Shown here: in pieces, positions 6,074 to 14,019 of the stretch | Numbering within the stretch: the first letter of the stretch is position 1 | Layout: each line of letters begins with the position of its first letter | Origin: Clostridium sp. CAG:138 | GTDB taxonomy: Bacteria; Bacillota; Clostridia; Christensenellales; CAG-138 | DNA: 15,144 nt | NCBI GenBank assembly: GCA_000435055.1 | Contig: FR879717.1 | Location: 54,093-69,236, forward strand | Reading direction: 5' to 3' | Notes under the pieces: model-generated | What the model was told of the DNA's origin: nothing | The model's input: the letters and a program-made list of their open reading frames with translations, nothing else | The model's database searches: none | Translations under genes and position numbers: made by a program

Positions 6074-8851
6074 ATGGGCCTTATTGACCGACTGTTGGGC
6101 AACACGAGTGCGCAGCAGATAAAGAAAATACAGCCTCTTGTTAAAAAAATAAATGCACTTGAGGACGGAATAAAAAAACTTTCCGATGCGGAACTGCGTC
6201 ACAAGACGGTGGAATTCCGTGAAAGACTGGCGAAGGGCGAAACGCTTGATCAGCTTTTGCCGGAAGCTTTTGCGGTTGTTCGCGAGGCTGCCGTTCGCAC
6301 CATCGGGCAAAGGCATTATGATGTTCAGCTCATAGGCGGCATCGTGCTGCATCAGGGGCGAATTTCCGAAATGAGAACGGGCGAAGGCAAAACACTTGTT
6401 GCAACGCTGCCGTCATATCTTAATGCACTCCCGGGCAAGGGCGTGCATGTTGTTACCGTCAATGAATACCTTGCTGCGCGTGACGCGGCATGGATGGGCA
6501 AAATTCATCGTTTCCTTGGTTTGACCGTCGGCTGCATTGAGCGCGATATGTCGCCCGAGGCACGTGTTGCCGCATATAACTGCGATATTACATACGGCAC
6601 AAACAGCGAGTTCGGGTTTGACTATCTGCGCGATAACATGGTCGTTTCGATTGACCATGTTGTTCAGCGTGATTTGAATTACGCAATCGTGGACGAGGTG
6701 GACAGCATTCTTATCGACGAGGCAAGGACGCCGCTTATCATTTCCACAAAAGCGGAAAAATCCACCGATATGTACAAGCGTGCGAATGAATTCGTGCGCA
6801 GGCTGACACGGGGCGAAGACGTTAAAAAGCTCACAAAATCGGAGCTTATGCAGGGCATGTCACAGGAGGAGAGCGGCGACTATATGTGCGACATAAAGGC
6901 GCGCACGGTCGCCCTTACCGAACAAGGTATGCGCAAGGCGGAGGTTTATTTCAACATCGACGATATTTCCTCGGCGGAAAATACGGAGATAAACCACTAT
7001 ATCAAACAGGCACTCAGAGCCAACGCACTGTTCACCGTTGATAAAGATTATGTTGTTCAGGACGGACAGGTCATTATTGTTGATGACTTCACGGGACGCC
7101 TTATGATAGGCAGGCGGTATTCGGACGGCCTGCACCAGGCACTTGAAGCAAAGGAAGGCGTTAAGGTTGAAAACGAGAACCGAACGAGTGCAACGATAAC
7201 CTATCAGAACTTTTTCCGCATGTATCACAAGCTTGCCGGCATGACGGGAACGGCAAAGACCGAAGAAACGGAGTTTATGGGCATTTACAACCTTGACGTT
7301 GTTGAAATCCCGACAAACAAACCTGTAAAGCGTGTGGACTATAACGACGTTGTCTGCATTAAACAGCAGGAAAAATACAACGCCATTATCGAAGAGATCA
7401 TTCGTGCGCACGCAACGGGGCAGCCGATTCTTGTCGGCACCGTTTCGGTCGAAAAATCCGAATACCTGAGCCGTCTGCTTACAAAACGCGGAATCAGGCA
7501 CGAAGTTCTGAACGCAAAGCAGCACGCAAAAGAGGCGGATATTGTTGCGCAGGCAGGTAAGTTCGGCAATGTTACAATTGCAACGAACATGGCGGGCCGC
7601 GGCACGGATATTCTTTTGGGAGGAAACCCGGAATACCTCGCAAAGCGCGAAATGCGCCGCGAAGGGTATGACGATGATATGATAGAGTGGGCAACAAGCC
7701 ACCAGGAGACCGAGGACGAGGCGATACTTGAAGCAAGGCGCAAATACGACGAAATCTACAAAAAACACAAGGCTGTTACCGATGCCGAACACGATAAAGT
7801 TGTTGAAGTCGGCGGTCTGTACATAATCGGTACGGAGCGGCATGAGTCAAGGCGTATTGACAACCAGCTGCGCGGCAGAGCCGGACGACAGGGTGACCCC
7901 GGTGCAACAAGATTCTATGTTGCAATGGATGACGAGCTGATGTTGAGATTCGGCGGAGATCGTGCGGGCAGCCTTATGAGCCGTTTCCTTCCCGAGGGTG
8001 CGGACACGGGCTTTGAACTGGGTGCATTGACAAAGGCGATCGAAACAACTCAGAAGCGCGTAGAAAGCCATAACTACGAAATCAGAAAGAGCGTTCTTAA
8101 GTTTGACGACGTAATGAACAAAATGCGCGAGATAATCTACACTCAGCGCAGGCAGGTGCTCAGGGGTGCGGATGTTCATTCGGAAATTGCGCAGATGCGT
8201 GACGAAGCCATTCTGTCGATTGTTGATTTCTATTGCCCGGAAAAGCAAAAGCGCGATGTTTGGGATTACGGCGGATTGGATCACGAGTTCTTCAGAATGT
8301 TCGGAATCAAGGCGACGGACCGCATTACGGCGGAAACGACTCACGGCGGAATGCTGAAGCTTTTGACCGAGCTTGCGGACGAACGATATACGGCTATCGA
8401 AAACCTGCTGAAGGAAAAAGGTTTCGACATGCGCGAAGTGGAACGCCGGTTCCTGCTGCTGACGGTTGATAAGCATTGGATGGATCATATCGATGCAATG
8501 GATCAGCTGCGCGAGGGTATCGGACTGCGTGCAATGGGCAATCAGGATCCCGTTGTGCAGTACCGCAACGAGGGCTTTGATATGTTCGAAACCATGACGG
8601 CCGAGATACGCAACGAGACGGTTATGAACCTGTACCACCCGGTAATCAGGGTTCCCGAACGGAGGCAGCCTGATATGATTCCGAGGCAGCCCGGTGCGGC
8701 GAGTGATCCTGCAAGGAATGCGGCAACGAATGCAGGCAGCCCGGAAAAAGCGAAACCGTTCCGCGTTGCGAAAAAAATCGGACCGAACGACCCCTGCCCC
8801 TGCGGCAGCGGCAAAAAATACAAAAAATGCTGCGGGAGAACCGCAGACTGA
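6074..8851 (+). CDS. secA: Preprotein translocase ATPase SecA
   Basis: This is the 925-residue motor ATPase that pushes unfolded preproteins through the SecYEG channel, working at the inner face of the membrane. It is full length for the family. The Walker A element MRTGEGKT is at 100-107, the signature GTNSEFGFDYLRDNM at 175-189 and the DEAD-type Walker B VDEVDS at 206-211. The second helicase lobe carries TNMAGRGTDILLGG and RGRAGRQGDPG. The C-terminal tail ends CPCGSGKKYKKCC, with Cys908, 910, 919 and 920, the zinc-binding tail that contacts SecB or ribosomes in other species. The start is supported by GGAGG 7 bases upstream of the ATG. It is followed by serS rather than prfB, its frequent neighbour in Bacilli. 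Its exported clients would include the dockerin protein and the lipoprotein of this window. Confidence 0.99.
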   Translation: MGLIDRLLGNTSAQQIKKIQPLVKKINALEDGIKKLSDAELRHKTVEFRERLAKGETLDQLLPEAFAVVREAAVRTIGQRHYDVQLIGGIVLHQGRISEMRTGEGKTLVATLPSYLNALPGKGVHVVTVNEYLAARDAAWMGKIHRFLGLTVGCIERDMSPEARVAAYNCDITYGTNSEFGFDYLRDNMVVSIDHVVQRDLNYAIVDEVDSILIDEARTPLIISTKAEKSTDMYKRANEFVRRLTRGEDVKKLTKSELMQGMSQEESGDYMCDIKARTVALTEQGMRKAEVYFNIDDISSAENTEINHYIKQALRANALFTVDKDYVVQDGQVIIVDDFTGRLMIGRRYSDGLHQALEAKEGVKVENENRTSATITYQNFFRMYHKLAGMTGTAKTEETEFMGIYNLDVVEIPTNKPVKRVDYNDVVCIKQQEKYNAIIEEIIRAHATGQPILVGTVSVEKSEYLSRLLTKRGIRHEVLNAKQHAKEADIVAQAGKFGNVTIATNMAGRGTDILLGGNPEYLAKREMRREGYDDDMIEWATSHQETEDEAILEARRKYDEIYKKHKAVTDAEHDKVVEVGGLYIIGTERHESRRIDNQLRGRAGRQGDPGATRFYVAMDDELMLRFGGDRAGSLMSRFLPEGADTGFELGALTKAIETTQKRVESHNYEIRKSVLKFDDVMNKMREIIYTQRRQVLRGADVHSEIAQMRDEAILSIVDFYCPEKQKRDVWDYGGLDHEFFRMFGIKATDRITAETTHGGMLKLLTELADERYTAIENLLKEKGFDMREVERRFLLLTVDKHWMDHIDAMDQLREGIGLRAMGNQDPVVQYRNEGFDMFETMTAEIRNETVMNLYHPVIRVPERRQPDMIPRQPGAASDPARNAATNAGSPEKAKPFRVAKKIGPNDPCPCGSGKKYKKCCGRTAD

Positions 8852-8860
8852 TAACTGAGG

Positions 8861-8913
8861 CTCGGGTTTCGCCCAAACTCGACCGAAACCCGAGAAGCCG
8901 GTTTAAGCTTTTT
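8861..8913 (+). terminator. Hairpin after secA, likely terminator
   Basis: An 11-bp perfect stem, CTCGGGTTTCG (8861-8871) with CGAAACCCGAG (8884-8894), lies 9 bases after the secA stop. It is followed by a small AAGC/GCTT stem (8895-8910) leading into TTTTT. The U-run is not directly behind the long stem, so termination may be partial and some transcripts could continue into serS, for which no clear separate promoter was seen. Confidence 0.5.
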
Positions 8914-8993
8914 GAAAAATATTCTTGTTTTTAAAAAAGCAGATAATTCAGAACTTTAAAAAACAACGGACGCAAAGCCACAAGGAGAAAACA

Positions 8994-10262
8994 ATGTTAG
9001 ATATTAAGCGAATCAGAAAGAATCCGGAGGAGCTTGTTGCTGCAATGAAAGCGCGCCGCAACAAGGGGGCGGATGTCAGCGGCATTCTCGAACTGGACGA
9101 AAAACGCCGCGAAGTAATTCAAAAGACGGAACAGCTCAAGGCGAAACGTAATGAAGATTCCGCAAAGGTTCCCGTGCTTAAAAAGCAGGGACAGGATGTT
9201 TCCGCGCTGCTTGCGGAAATGAAGCTTGTTGCGGATGATATCAAGGAGCTTGATGCGGAGCTTGCGCAAATCGACGCACAATTTGACGACCTTCTGATGA
9301 AAATTCCGAATATCCCGCATTCCAGCGTTCCCGACGGTGCGGATGATCGCGACAATGCGGAGGTACGCAGGTTCGGAGAACCGACAAAGTTTGATTTTGA
9401 ACCGAAAGCGCATTGGGATCTCGGCGAGTCGCTGAACATTCTTGATTTTGCGGATGCGGGCAAGATAACGGGTGCAAGGTTCACGGTCTATCGCGGACTC
9501 GGTGCAAGGCTTGAGCGTGCACTTATAAACTATTATCTTGATGTACATACCGAAAACGGCTATACGGAGATTCTTCCGCCCTATATGGTCAACAGAGCTT
9601 CCATGACGGGAACGGGTCAGCTCCCGAAGTTTGAGGATGATGCATTCAAGGTTGCGGGCACGGACTACTTCCTTATCCCGACGGCAGAGGTTCCCGTTAC
9701 AAACATTCACCGCGGCGATATTCTGAACGGTGAGGAGCTTCCCATCAAATATTGCGCTTACAGTGCATGTTTCCGCAGCGAAGCGGGCAGTGCGGGCAGG
9801 GACACAAGGGGTCTTATCCGTCAGCATCAGTTCAACAAGGTTGAACTCGTGAAGTTCGTAAAGCCCGAAGACAGCTATGATGAGCTTGAAAAGCTTACGC
9901 ATGATGCGGAACGCGTCCTGCAGGGTCTCGGCCTTCCCTATCGCGTTGTTTGCCTCAGCACGGGCGATTTGGGCTTCAGCTCTGCAAAAACCTATGATAT
10001 CGAGGTATGGATGCCCAGTTACGGCAGATACGTTGAAATAAGCTCCTGCTCCAATTTTGAGGATTTCCAGGCGCGCAGAGCGCAGATTCGCTTCCGCAGG
10101 GATAAAAAGAGCAAGCCCGAACTTGTTCACACACTTAACGGCAGCGGCGTTGCAATCGGAAGAAGCGTTGCGGCGATCCTTGAGAATTATCAGCAGGCCG
10201 ACGGCAGCATCCGTATTCCCGAGGTGCTTGTGCCCTACATGCACTGCGATGTAATCAAATAA
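8994..10262 (+). CDS. serS: Seryl-tRNA synthetase
   Basis: This 422-residue cytoplasmic class II aminoacyl-tRNA synthetase charges tRNA-Ser (and tRNA-Sec where present) with serine. The N-terminal tRNA-binding arm is a long antiparallel coiled coil at about 30-100 rich in K, E and A. Class II motif 1 lies around 168-198. Motif 2 is at 260-286 (FRSEAGSAGRDTRGL), and motif 3 at 381-411 (LNGSGVAIGRSVAAI, then RIPEVLVPYM). Length and order of parts match the bacterial enzyme. The reading frame is open from TTG 8925, but ATG 8994 is the start: AAGGAG lies 6 bases upstream and MLDIKRIRKNPE is the standard opening. The gene lies 142 bases after secA and ends before a strong terminator. No T-box leader was found, so it is probably constitutive. 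Confidence 0.98.
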   Translation: MLDIKRIRKNPEELVAAMKARRNKGADVSGILELDEKRREVIQKTEQLKAKRNEDSAKVPVLKKQGQDVSALLAEMKLVADDIKELDAELAQIDAQFDDLLMKIPNIPHSSVPDGADDRDNAEVRRFGEPTKFDFEPKAHWDLGESLNILDFADAGKITGARFTVYRGLGARLERALINYYLDVHTENGYTEILPPYMVNRASMTGTGQLPKFEDDAFKVAGTDYFLIPTAEVPVTNIHRGDILNGEELPIKYCAYSACFRSEAGSAGRDTRGLIRQHQFNKVELVKFVKPEDSYDELEKLTHDAERVLQGLGLPYRVVCLSTGDLGFSSAKTYDIEVWMPSYGRYVEISSCSNFEDFQARRAQIRFRRDKKSKPELVHTLNGSGVAIGRSVAAILENYQQADGSIRIPEVLVPYMHCDVIK

Positions 10263-10336
10263 GCCGCATATCTAAAGGCAGCTTTGCTGTCGGCATCGAA
10301 ATTGAAAAAAACAGCATTGCAGCTGAGATTGAAATC

Positions 10337-10375
10337 AAAAAGCGTTCCGCACAACACGGGACGCTTTTAATTTTT
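10337..10375 (+). terminator. Terminator of serS
   Basis: AAAAGCGTTCCG (10338-10349) pairs over 12 bp (one G-U) with CGGGACGCTTTT (10357-10368), with a 7-base loop followed by AATTTTT. It is a strong Rho-independent terminator 75 bases after the stop codon. The A-run on the left side also makes it partly usable in the reverse direction. Confidence 0.9.
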
Positions 10376-10412
10376 GATAATCAGCTTTAAGCCGAACTGT
10401 TCGCTTTTATGT

Positions 10413-10475
10413 CTGCGGGCTTGTACGTTCACGGGCTGCGAGGGAAGTGAACAGCCCGCGAACCCGATGCCGAAC
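10413..10475 (+). pseudogene. Relic of a lipoprotein signal region
   Basis: In one frame this reads LRACTFTGCEGSEQPANPMPN. It lines up without gaps with LAACAFAGCGGNERLANPTPD, residues 16-36 of the lipoprotein encoded at 11717-12283. Over the 18 codons from the shared TGT, 40 of 54 bases and 10 of 18 residues agree, including the lipobox Gly-Cys. The similarity stops on both sides, there is no ribosome site or normal Met-Lys-Lys opening, and the segment sits between a terminator and the next promoter. I read it as a decayed fragment of a paralogous lipoprotein gene. A perfect 7-bp stem (10432-10438 with 10452-10458) lies inside it, so a dispersed hairpin repeat is the alternative. The remainder of the 337-base gap holds only the serS terminator and the asparaginase promoter. 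Confidence 0.45.
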
Positions 10476-10508
10476 GTAAAGGGTTCGAAATCGGCTTTTG
10501 CTCTGCAC

Positions 10509-10537
10509 TTGCAGAAAAGCGCAAAATGCGGTATGAT
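10509..10537 (+). promoter_or_regulatory. Asparaginase promoter
   Basis: TTGCAG (10509-10514) and TATGAT (10532-10537) are spaced by 17 bases. Transcription would begin near 10544, leaving a leader of about 55 bases before ATG 10600. Confidence 0.55.
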
Positions 10538-10599
10538 AAGGATGGGAAATTGTGCGCCGATATGCGCACGGAACATTAAACCCGGACGGTTTTAACAAA

Positions 10600-11637
10600 A
10601 TGAAAAATATCTATCTTATATCCACCGGCGGAACAATTGCATGTGTGCCGACCGATAACGGGCTTAAGCCCGAGCTTTCGGCAAGGGAGCTTTTGAACCT
10701 TGTTCGCGGAGAAACTTCGAATTGCGCAGGCAGCACTTGTGAGGGTGCAAAGCAGTGCAGCGTTTTCGGCAATGTTCATTGTGTTGATCTTTTCAGCATG
10801 GATTCATCCAATATTCAACCTGAGGAATGGATCACCATTGCGGAAGCGATAAACCAATATGCGGACAAATGTGACGGAATTGTTTTGACACACGGAACGG
10901 ATACCATGGCATACACTGCAAGCATGCTCAGCTTTATGCTTGCGGGGATTCGGATTCCCGTTGTGCTGACCGGTGCGCAGTATCCTGCGGTTTATCCGGA
11001 CTCCGACGGAAGGCGAAACCTTGAAAATGCAATCATTGCGGCAACGGCGCTCACGGGCGGGGTCTATATCTGCTTCGGCAATTCGCTGATGCTCGGCTGC
11101 CGCGCCGTAAAAACGCGCACAACATCGCTCAATGCGTTTGAATCGATTAATTACCCATATATCGGCACCGTAAGCGACGGCAGAATGCTTGCGCTGCACA
11201 GTCCGCAGGTTCGCAGCGAATACAGCTTTTCAACCGACATTGATCCGCGGGTTGCGCTCATAAAGCTTATTCCCGGACTCAGCCCGAAATTGCTTGACTG
11301 CTGCCTCGACTGCGACATTAAGGGAGTTGTTGTGGAGGCTTTCGGTTTGGGAGGAATGCACAGCATTCGCCGCAATCATCTGAAGGCAATTGAAAGGCTG
11401 ATGGCGAACGATATTCCCGTAATTCTGACATCGCAGTGCCTGTATGAACAGAGCACGCCCGATATTTACGAGGTCAGCCGTCCGCTGAAGGAACTCGGAA
11501 TCATTTCTGCCGGTGATATGACAACGGAGGCGGCAATAACAAAGCTCATGTGGGTTCTCGGACACACGAGCGGCATTGACGGCGTGCGCAATATGATGCA
11601 GACGAACCTTGTGGGTGAGCTGACTCAAAAGGATTGA
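10600..11637 (+). CDS. ansA: L-asparaginase, type I
   Basis: This 345-residue enzyme hydrolyses L-asparagine to aspartate and ammonia. The catalytic threonines are visible: Thr12 in STGGTIA (8-14) and Thr100-Asp101 in THGTDTMAY (97-105), with Lys171 in AVKTRT and the substrate-binding Asp-Ser-Ser at 68-70. A late element, SAGDMTTEAAITKLMW (303-318), is typical of the cytoplasmic type I form, and there is no signal peptide. ATG 10600 is preferred because MKNIYLISTGGTIA matches the family opening. The frame extends to GTG 10552, which would add 16 unsupported residues. The ribosome site is weak (GGACGG about 15 bases upstream), so expression may be low. The lipoprotein gene follows after 79 bases without a clear terminator and may be co-transcribed. 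Confidence 0.93.
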   Translation: MKNIYLISTGGTIACVPTDNGLKPELSARELLNLVRGETSNCAGSTCEGAKQCSVFGNVHCVDLFSMDSSNIQPEEWITIAEAINQYADKCDGIVLTHGTDTMAYTASMLSFMLAGIRIPVVLTGAQYPAVYPDSDGRRNLENAIIAATALTGGVYICFGNSLMLGCRAVKTRTTSLNAFESINYPYIGTVSDGRMLALHSPQVRSEYSFSTDIDPRVALIKLIPGLSPKLLDCCLDCDIKGVVVEAFGLGGMHSIRRNHLKAIERLMANDIPVILTSQCLYEQSTPDIYEVSRPLKELGIISAGDMTTEAAITKLMWVLGHTSGIDGVRNMMQTNLVGELTQKD

Positions 11638-11650
11638 GATTGCGGGATGC

Positions 11651-11698
11651 TTCGAATCGTTTCGAACATTCCGAAAACGGCAAAGCCCCGAACGGGGC
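11651..11698 (+). other. Two short hairpins after ansA
   Basis: TTCGAA-TCGT-TTCGAA (11651-11666) forms a 6-bp stem with a 4-base loop, and GCCCC-GAAC-GGGGC (11685-11698) forms a 5-bp GC stem. Neither is followed by a U-run, so neither is a good intrinsic terminator. The second ends 18 bases before the lipoprotein ATG, next to its ribosome site, and could influence initiation. Confidence 0.35.
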
Positions 11699-11716
11699 GG
11701 AAAGGAACATAGAAAC

Positions 11717-12283
11717 ATGAAAAAAAGCATTAGACTTTTCACCTTTATGCTTGCGGCCGTTCTTGCGGCCTGTGCTTTCGCGGGCTGCGGAGGGAATGAA
11801 CGGCTCGCAAACCCGACTCCGGATGCAAACGAAGTTTTGGGATCTCCGAATATTTACAACGAACTTCTGAATGCTTCTTCCGCGCAATTCCTGCGCATAA
11901 ACTCTGACGGACAGCAGAACGGAGAGCCGGTTGTGATTCGCGATGAGGAAACGTTTAAAACCGAAGTTTTGCCGCTTATTCCGGGCGCTCAGGCCCGCGC
12001 GGACGCAGAGGCGACATATAATGCGGAGTTCTTTCAAAAGTACTTCGTTGTTGCTGCAAAATTCTATGTTTCAAGCGGATCCACAAGCTTCAAACTCAGC
12101 GGAGTAACAACCTTTAACGGAAACATCAATATCAGCATCGCATCGGGCGTGAACGGCGTCGGCACGGGCGATATGGCAACTTTCCTCGGAATAATTTCGC
12201 TCAGCTTGGATAAATACGATCCGGAAATGCCGGTGAATATTCTTTCGGTGCCGCTGATGACGGATAAGGAAAAAGAACAATAA
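11717..12283 (+). CDS. Small lipoprotein of unknown function
   Basis: This 188-residue protein has a charged start (MKKSIRLF), a hydrophobic stretch to about residue 22 and two possible lipoboxes: LAAC ending at Cys19 and FAGC ending at Cys24. Cys24, followed by Gly-Gly-Asn, is the likelier lipidation site. It would be anchored on the outer face of the cytoplasmic membrane. After a short linker with NPTPDAN (31-37), a compact soluble domain occupies about 60-180. It contains NAEFFQKYFVVAAKFYVSSGS, followed by alternating beta-like segments. The layout of an FF-x-x-x-hydrophobic strand and then an SGS turn resembles small PrcB-like lipoprotein domains, but I cannot assign it firmly. The ribosome site AAAGGAA lies about 11 bases upstream of the ATG. 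The gene follows ansA by 79 bases. A short relic of the same signal region lies at 10413-10475. Confidence 0.85.
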   Translation: MKKSIRLFTFMLAAVLAACAFAGCGGNERLANPTPDANEVLGSPNIYNELLNASSAQFLRINSDGQQNGEPVVIRDEETFKTEVLPLIPGAQARADAEATYNAEFFQKYFVVAAKFYVSSGSTSFKLSGVTTFNGNINISIASGVNGVGTGDMATFLGIISLSLDKYDPEMPVNILSVPLMTDKEKEQ

Positions 12284-12518
12284 GCGCGTTCGGGTCTGTT
12301 TTGAAGCAGCTGCCGGTCAGCGAAAGAACAATTCGGAAAAATGAACAGTCCGAAAACGCAGATGCCCGATGCGGAGGTTTGCAGCGGGTTCAGCGTTTTG
12401 CGCAGTTTTAAAATGATGATGCTTCAGCCGGCGCATCCCGCATATGCTTACCTGATACGTTTTTCATGCTGGAGACAAAAACAGATTGAAATGTAAAATT
12501 TGCTTCGGAGGCATTCGG

Positions 12519-13907
12519 ATGAAAAAACAACTGAACAGAAGTGAACTGCTCGGCAGTCTGCCTGTGAAGCGAGCGGTGCTGATGCAGATTCTGCCTGCAA
12601 TTGCAAGCCAAATGGTTGCATTGGCTTACGGCATTGCGGATACTTATTTTGTCGGCCTGCTGAACGATCCGGACAAAACGGCGGCGGTCACGGTTGCCAA
12701 TGCTGCGTTTTTGATGCTCACAGCTCTCAGCAACCTTTTCGGCATCGGCGGCGCAAGCCTTATTGCGCGGCTGCTCGGTGCGGGAAAGCCCGATAAGGCG
12801 CGGGAGGTATCCGTATTCTGCTTTTACGGCGGGCTTTTGAGTGCAGCCGTTTTCGGTGCGGCGGTCGGCCTTTTCAATGAACGGATCCTGCTCCTCTGCG
12901 GCGCGCGCGGTATGACGCTTGAATACGCAAAGGGTTATGTTTTTTACACACTGACGCTCGGTGCGGTGCCGACGGTGCTGACAACTTTGCTGACGAACCT
13001 TGTTCGCTCGGAGGGCGCGGCAGCGGCTGCAAGCTTCGGCGCGATTCTCGGATGCATTGTGAACATTGCACTTGACCCGATTTTTGTTCTTCCGTGGGGA
13101 TTGAACATGGGCGCAGCGGGTGCGGGTGCGGCAACCGCAATTTCGAATGCGGTAGGGCTTGCATTCTTTATCTGCTACATCATTAAACAGTGCGGAAAAA
13201 CCGTTTTGGGATTAAATCCCGCACTGCTCAGTCATTCGCGTGAACATGCGGGCGCGGTGCTGCGCATTGGTGCACCGTCCGCTTTGCAATATGCTTTGAC
13301 GGTCGTTGCCGTTTCGGCGCAGATGAATTTTGTTGCAAAATACGGCAATGAGGCGGTTGCTGCCGTCGGTATAACGAAAAAGCTTGATCAATTGCCGCTG
13401 TTTTTTTCAATCGGCGTTGCCAACGGCATGCTGCCGCTGATAGGCTACAATTATGCTGCAAAAAAGTTTAAACGAACAGAGGATTCGTTCCGCTTCGGAT
13501 GCATCATCTCACTGTCATTTGCGCTTTTTTGCGTTGTGATATATGAAATTTTTGCGCCGGGACTGGCATCGCTGTTTATCAAAAACGAGGTAACGGTGAA
13601 ATATGCGGCAGCCTTCCTGCGCAGGATGGTGCTTGCAATGCCGCTGATGAGCCTTTGCTACCCGCTGATAATCAAATTTCAGGCGATGGGCAAAGCAAAG
13701 GAATCGATAACGGTTTCGATTCTTCGCAAGGGAGTTCTCGATATTCCGCTTTATTTCATGATGGATGCACTGTTTCCGCTGTACGGCTGCATGTGGGTTC
13801 AGCCGATTGTTGACACGTTGTCCCTCGGGGTTGCGGCGGTGCTCAACAGGCGAATTGTGCGGCATGATGAATCAACTCGGCTTGAAGCGGAGAAAAATGC
13901 GGAATGA
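12519..13907 (+). CDS. MATE-family multidrug/sodium exporter
   Basis: This 462-residue integral membrane protein has about 12 hydrophobic segments in two pseudo-symmetric halves, roughly 17-222 and 245-444, with a polar linker around 223-245. This is the normal size and plan for MATE transporters, which expel cationic drugs or metabolites in exchange for Na+ or H+. Family marks include GIADTYFVG (38-46) with its TM1 aspartate, GGASLIARLLGAGK (77-90), NIALDPIFV (182-190) and GAAGAGAATAIS (198-209). The second half carries GITKKLDQLP (284-293) and GVANGMLPLIGYNYAA (299-314). It looks closest to the MepA-like branch; the substrate is unknown. ATG 12519 is supported by CGGAGG 7 bases upstream, while the in-frame TTG at 12486 has no such site. 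The 235 bases upstream show no clear promoter or gene. Confidence 0.93.
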   Translation: MKKQLNRSELLGSLPVKRAVLMQILPAIASQMVALAYGIADTYFVGLLNDPDKTAAVTVANAAFLMLTALSNLFGIGGASLIARLLGAGKPDKAREVSVFCFYGGLLSAAVFGAAVGLFNERILLLCGARGMTLEYAKGYVFYTLTLGAVPTVLTTLLTNLVRSEGAAAAASFGAILGCIVNIALDPIFVLPWGLNMGAAGAGAATAISNAVGLAFFICYIIKQCGKTVLGLNPALLSHSREHAGAVLRIGAPSALQYALTVVAVSAQMNFVAKYGNEAVAAVGITKKLDQLPLFFSIGVANGMLPLIGYNYAAKKFKRTEDSFRFGCIISLSFALFCVVIYEIFAPGLASLFIKNEVTVKYAAAFLRRMVLAMPLMSLCYPLIIKFQAMGKAKESITVSILRKGVLDIPLYFMMDALFPLYGCMWVQPIVDTLSLGVAAVLNRRIVRHDESTRLEAEKNAE

Positions 13908-13952
13908 TGCAGCTGCACCAAAATGAGCTGTCAACAGTAATATATATACAAG

Positions 13953-14007
13953 CCCGCCGGAAGTATTGCTTCCGTCTGCGGGAGAATAAGCTGCCTTCAG
14001 CGGGCAG
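13953..14007 (+). other. Paired hairpins in the murG leader
   Basis: CCCGC-C-GGAAG pairs with CTTCC-GTCT-GCGGG across a 5-base loop (13953-13982), a stable interrupted stem of 10 pairs. A second stem, CTGCC/GGCAG (13991-14007), follows directly and abuts the murG ribosome site AAAGGGG. No U-run is present. The first may act as a weak terminator or processing signal for the MATE gene, and the second could modulate murG initiation; both roles are inference. Confidence 0.4.
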
Positions 14008-14019
14008 AAAGGGGAATTT

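Noticed and set aside
8852..8993. T-box leader for serS
   Set aside because: Only 142 bases lie between secA and serS, with no T-box consensus and no specifier-type hairpins.
10552..10599. GTG start adding 16 residues to asparaginase
   Set aside because: The family opening matches ATG 10600, and the extra residues look untranslated.
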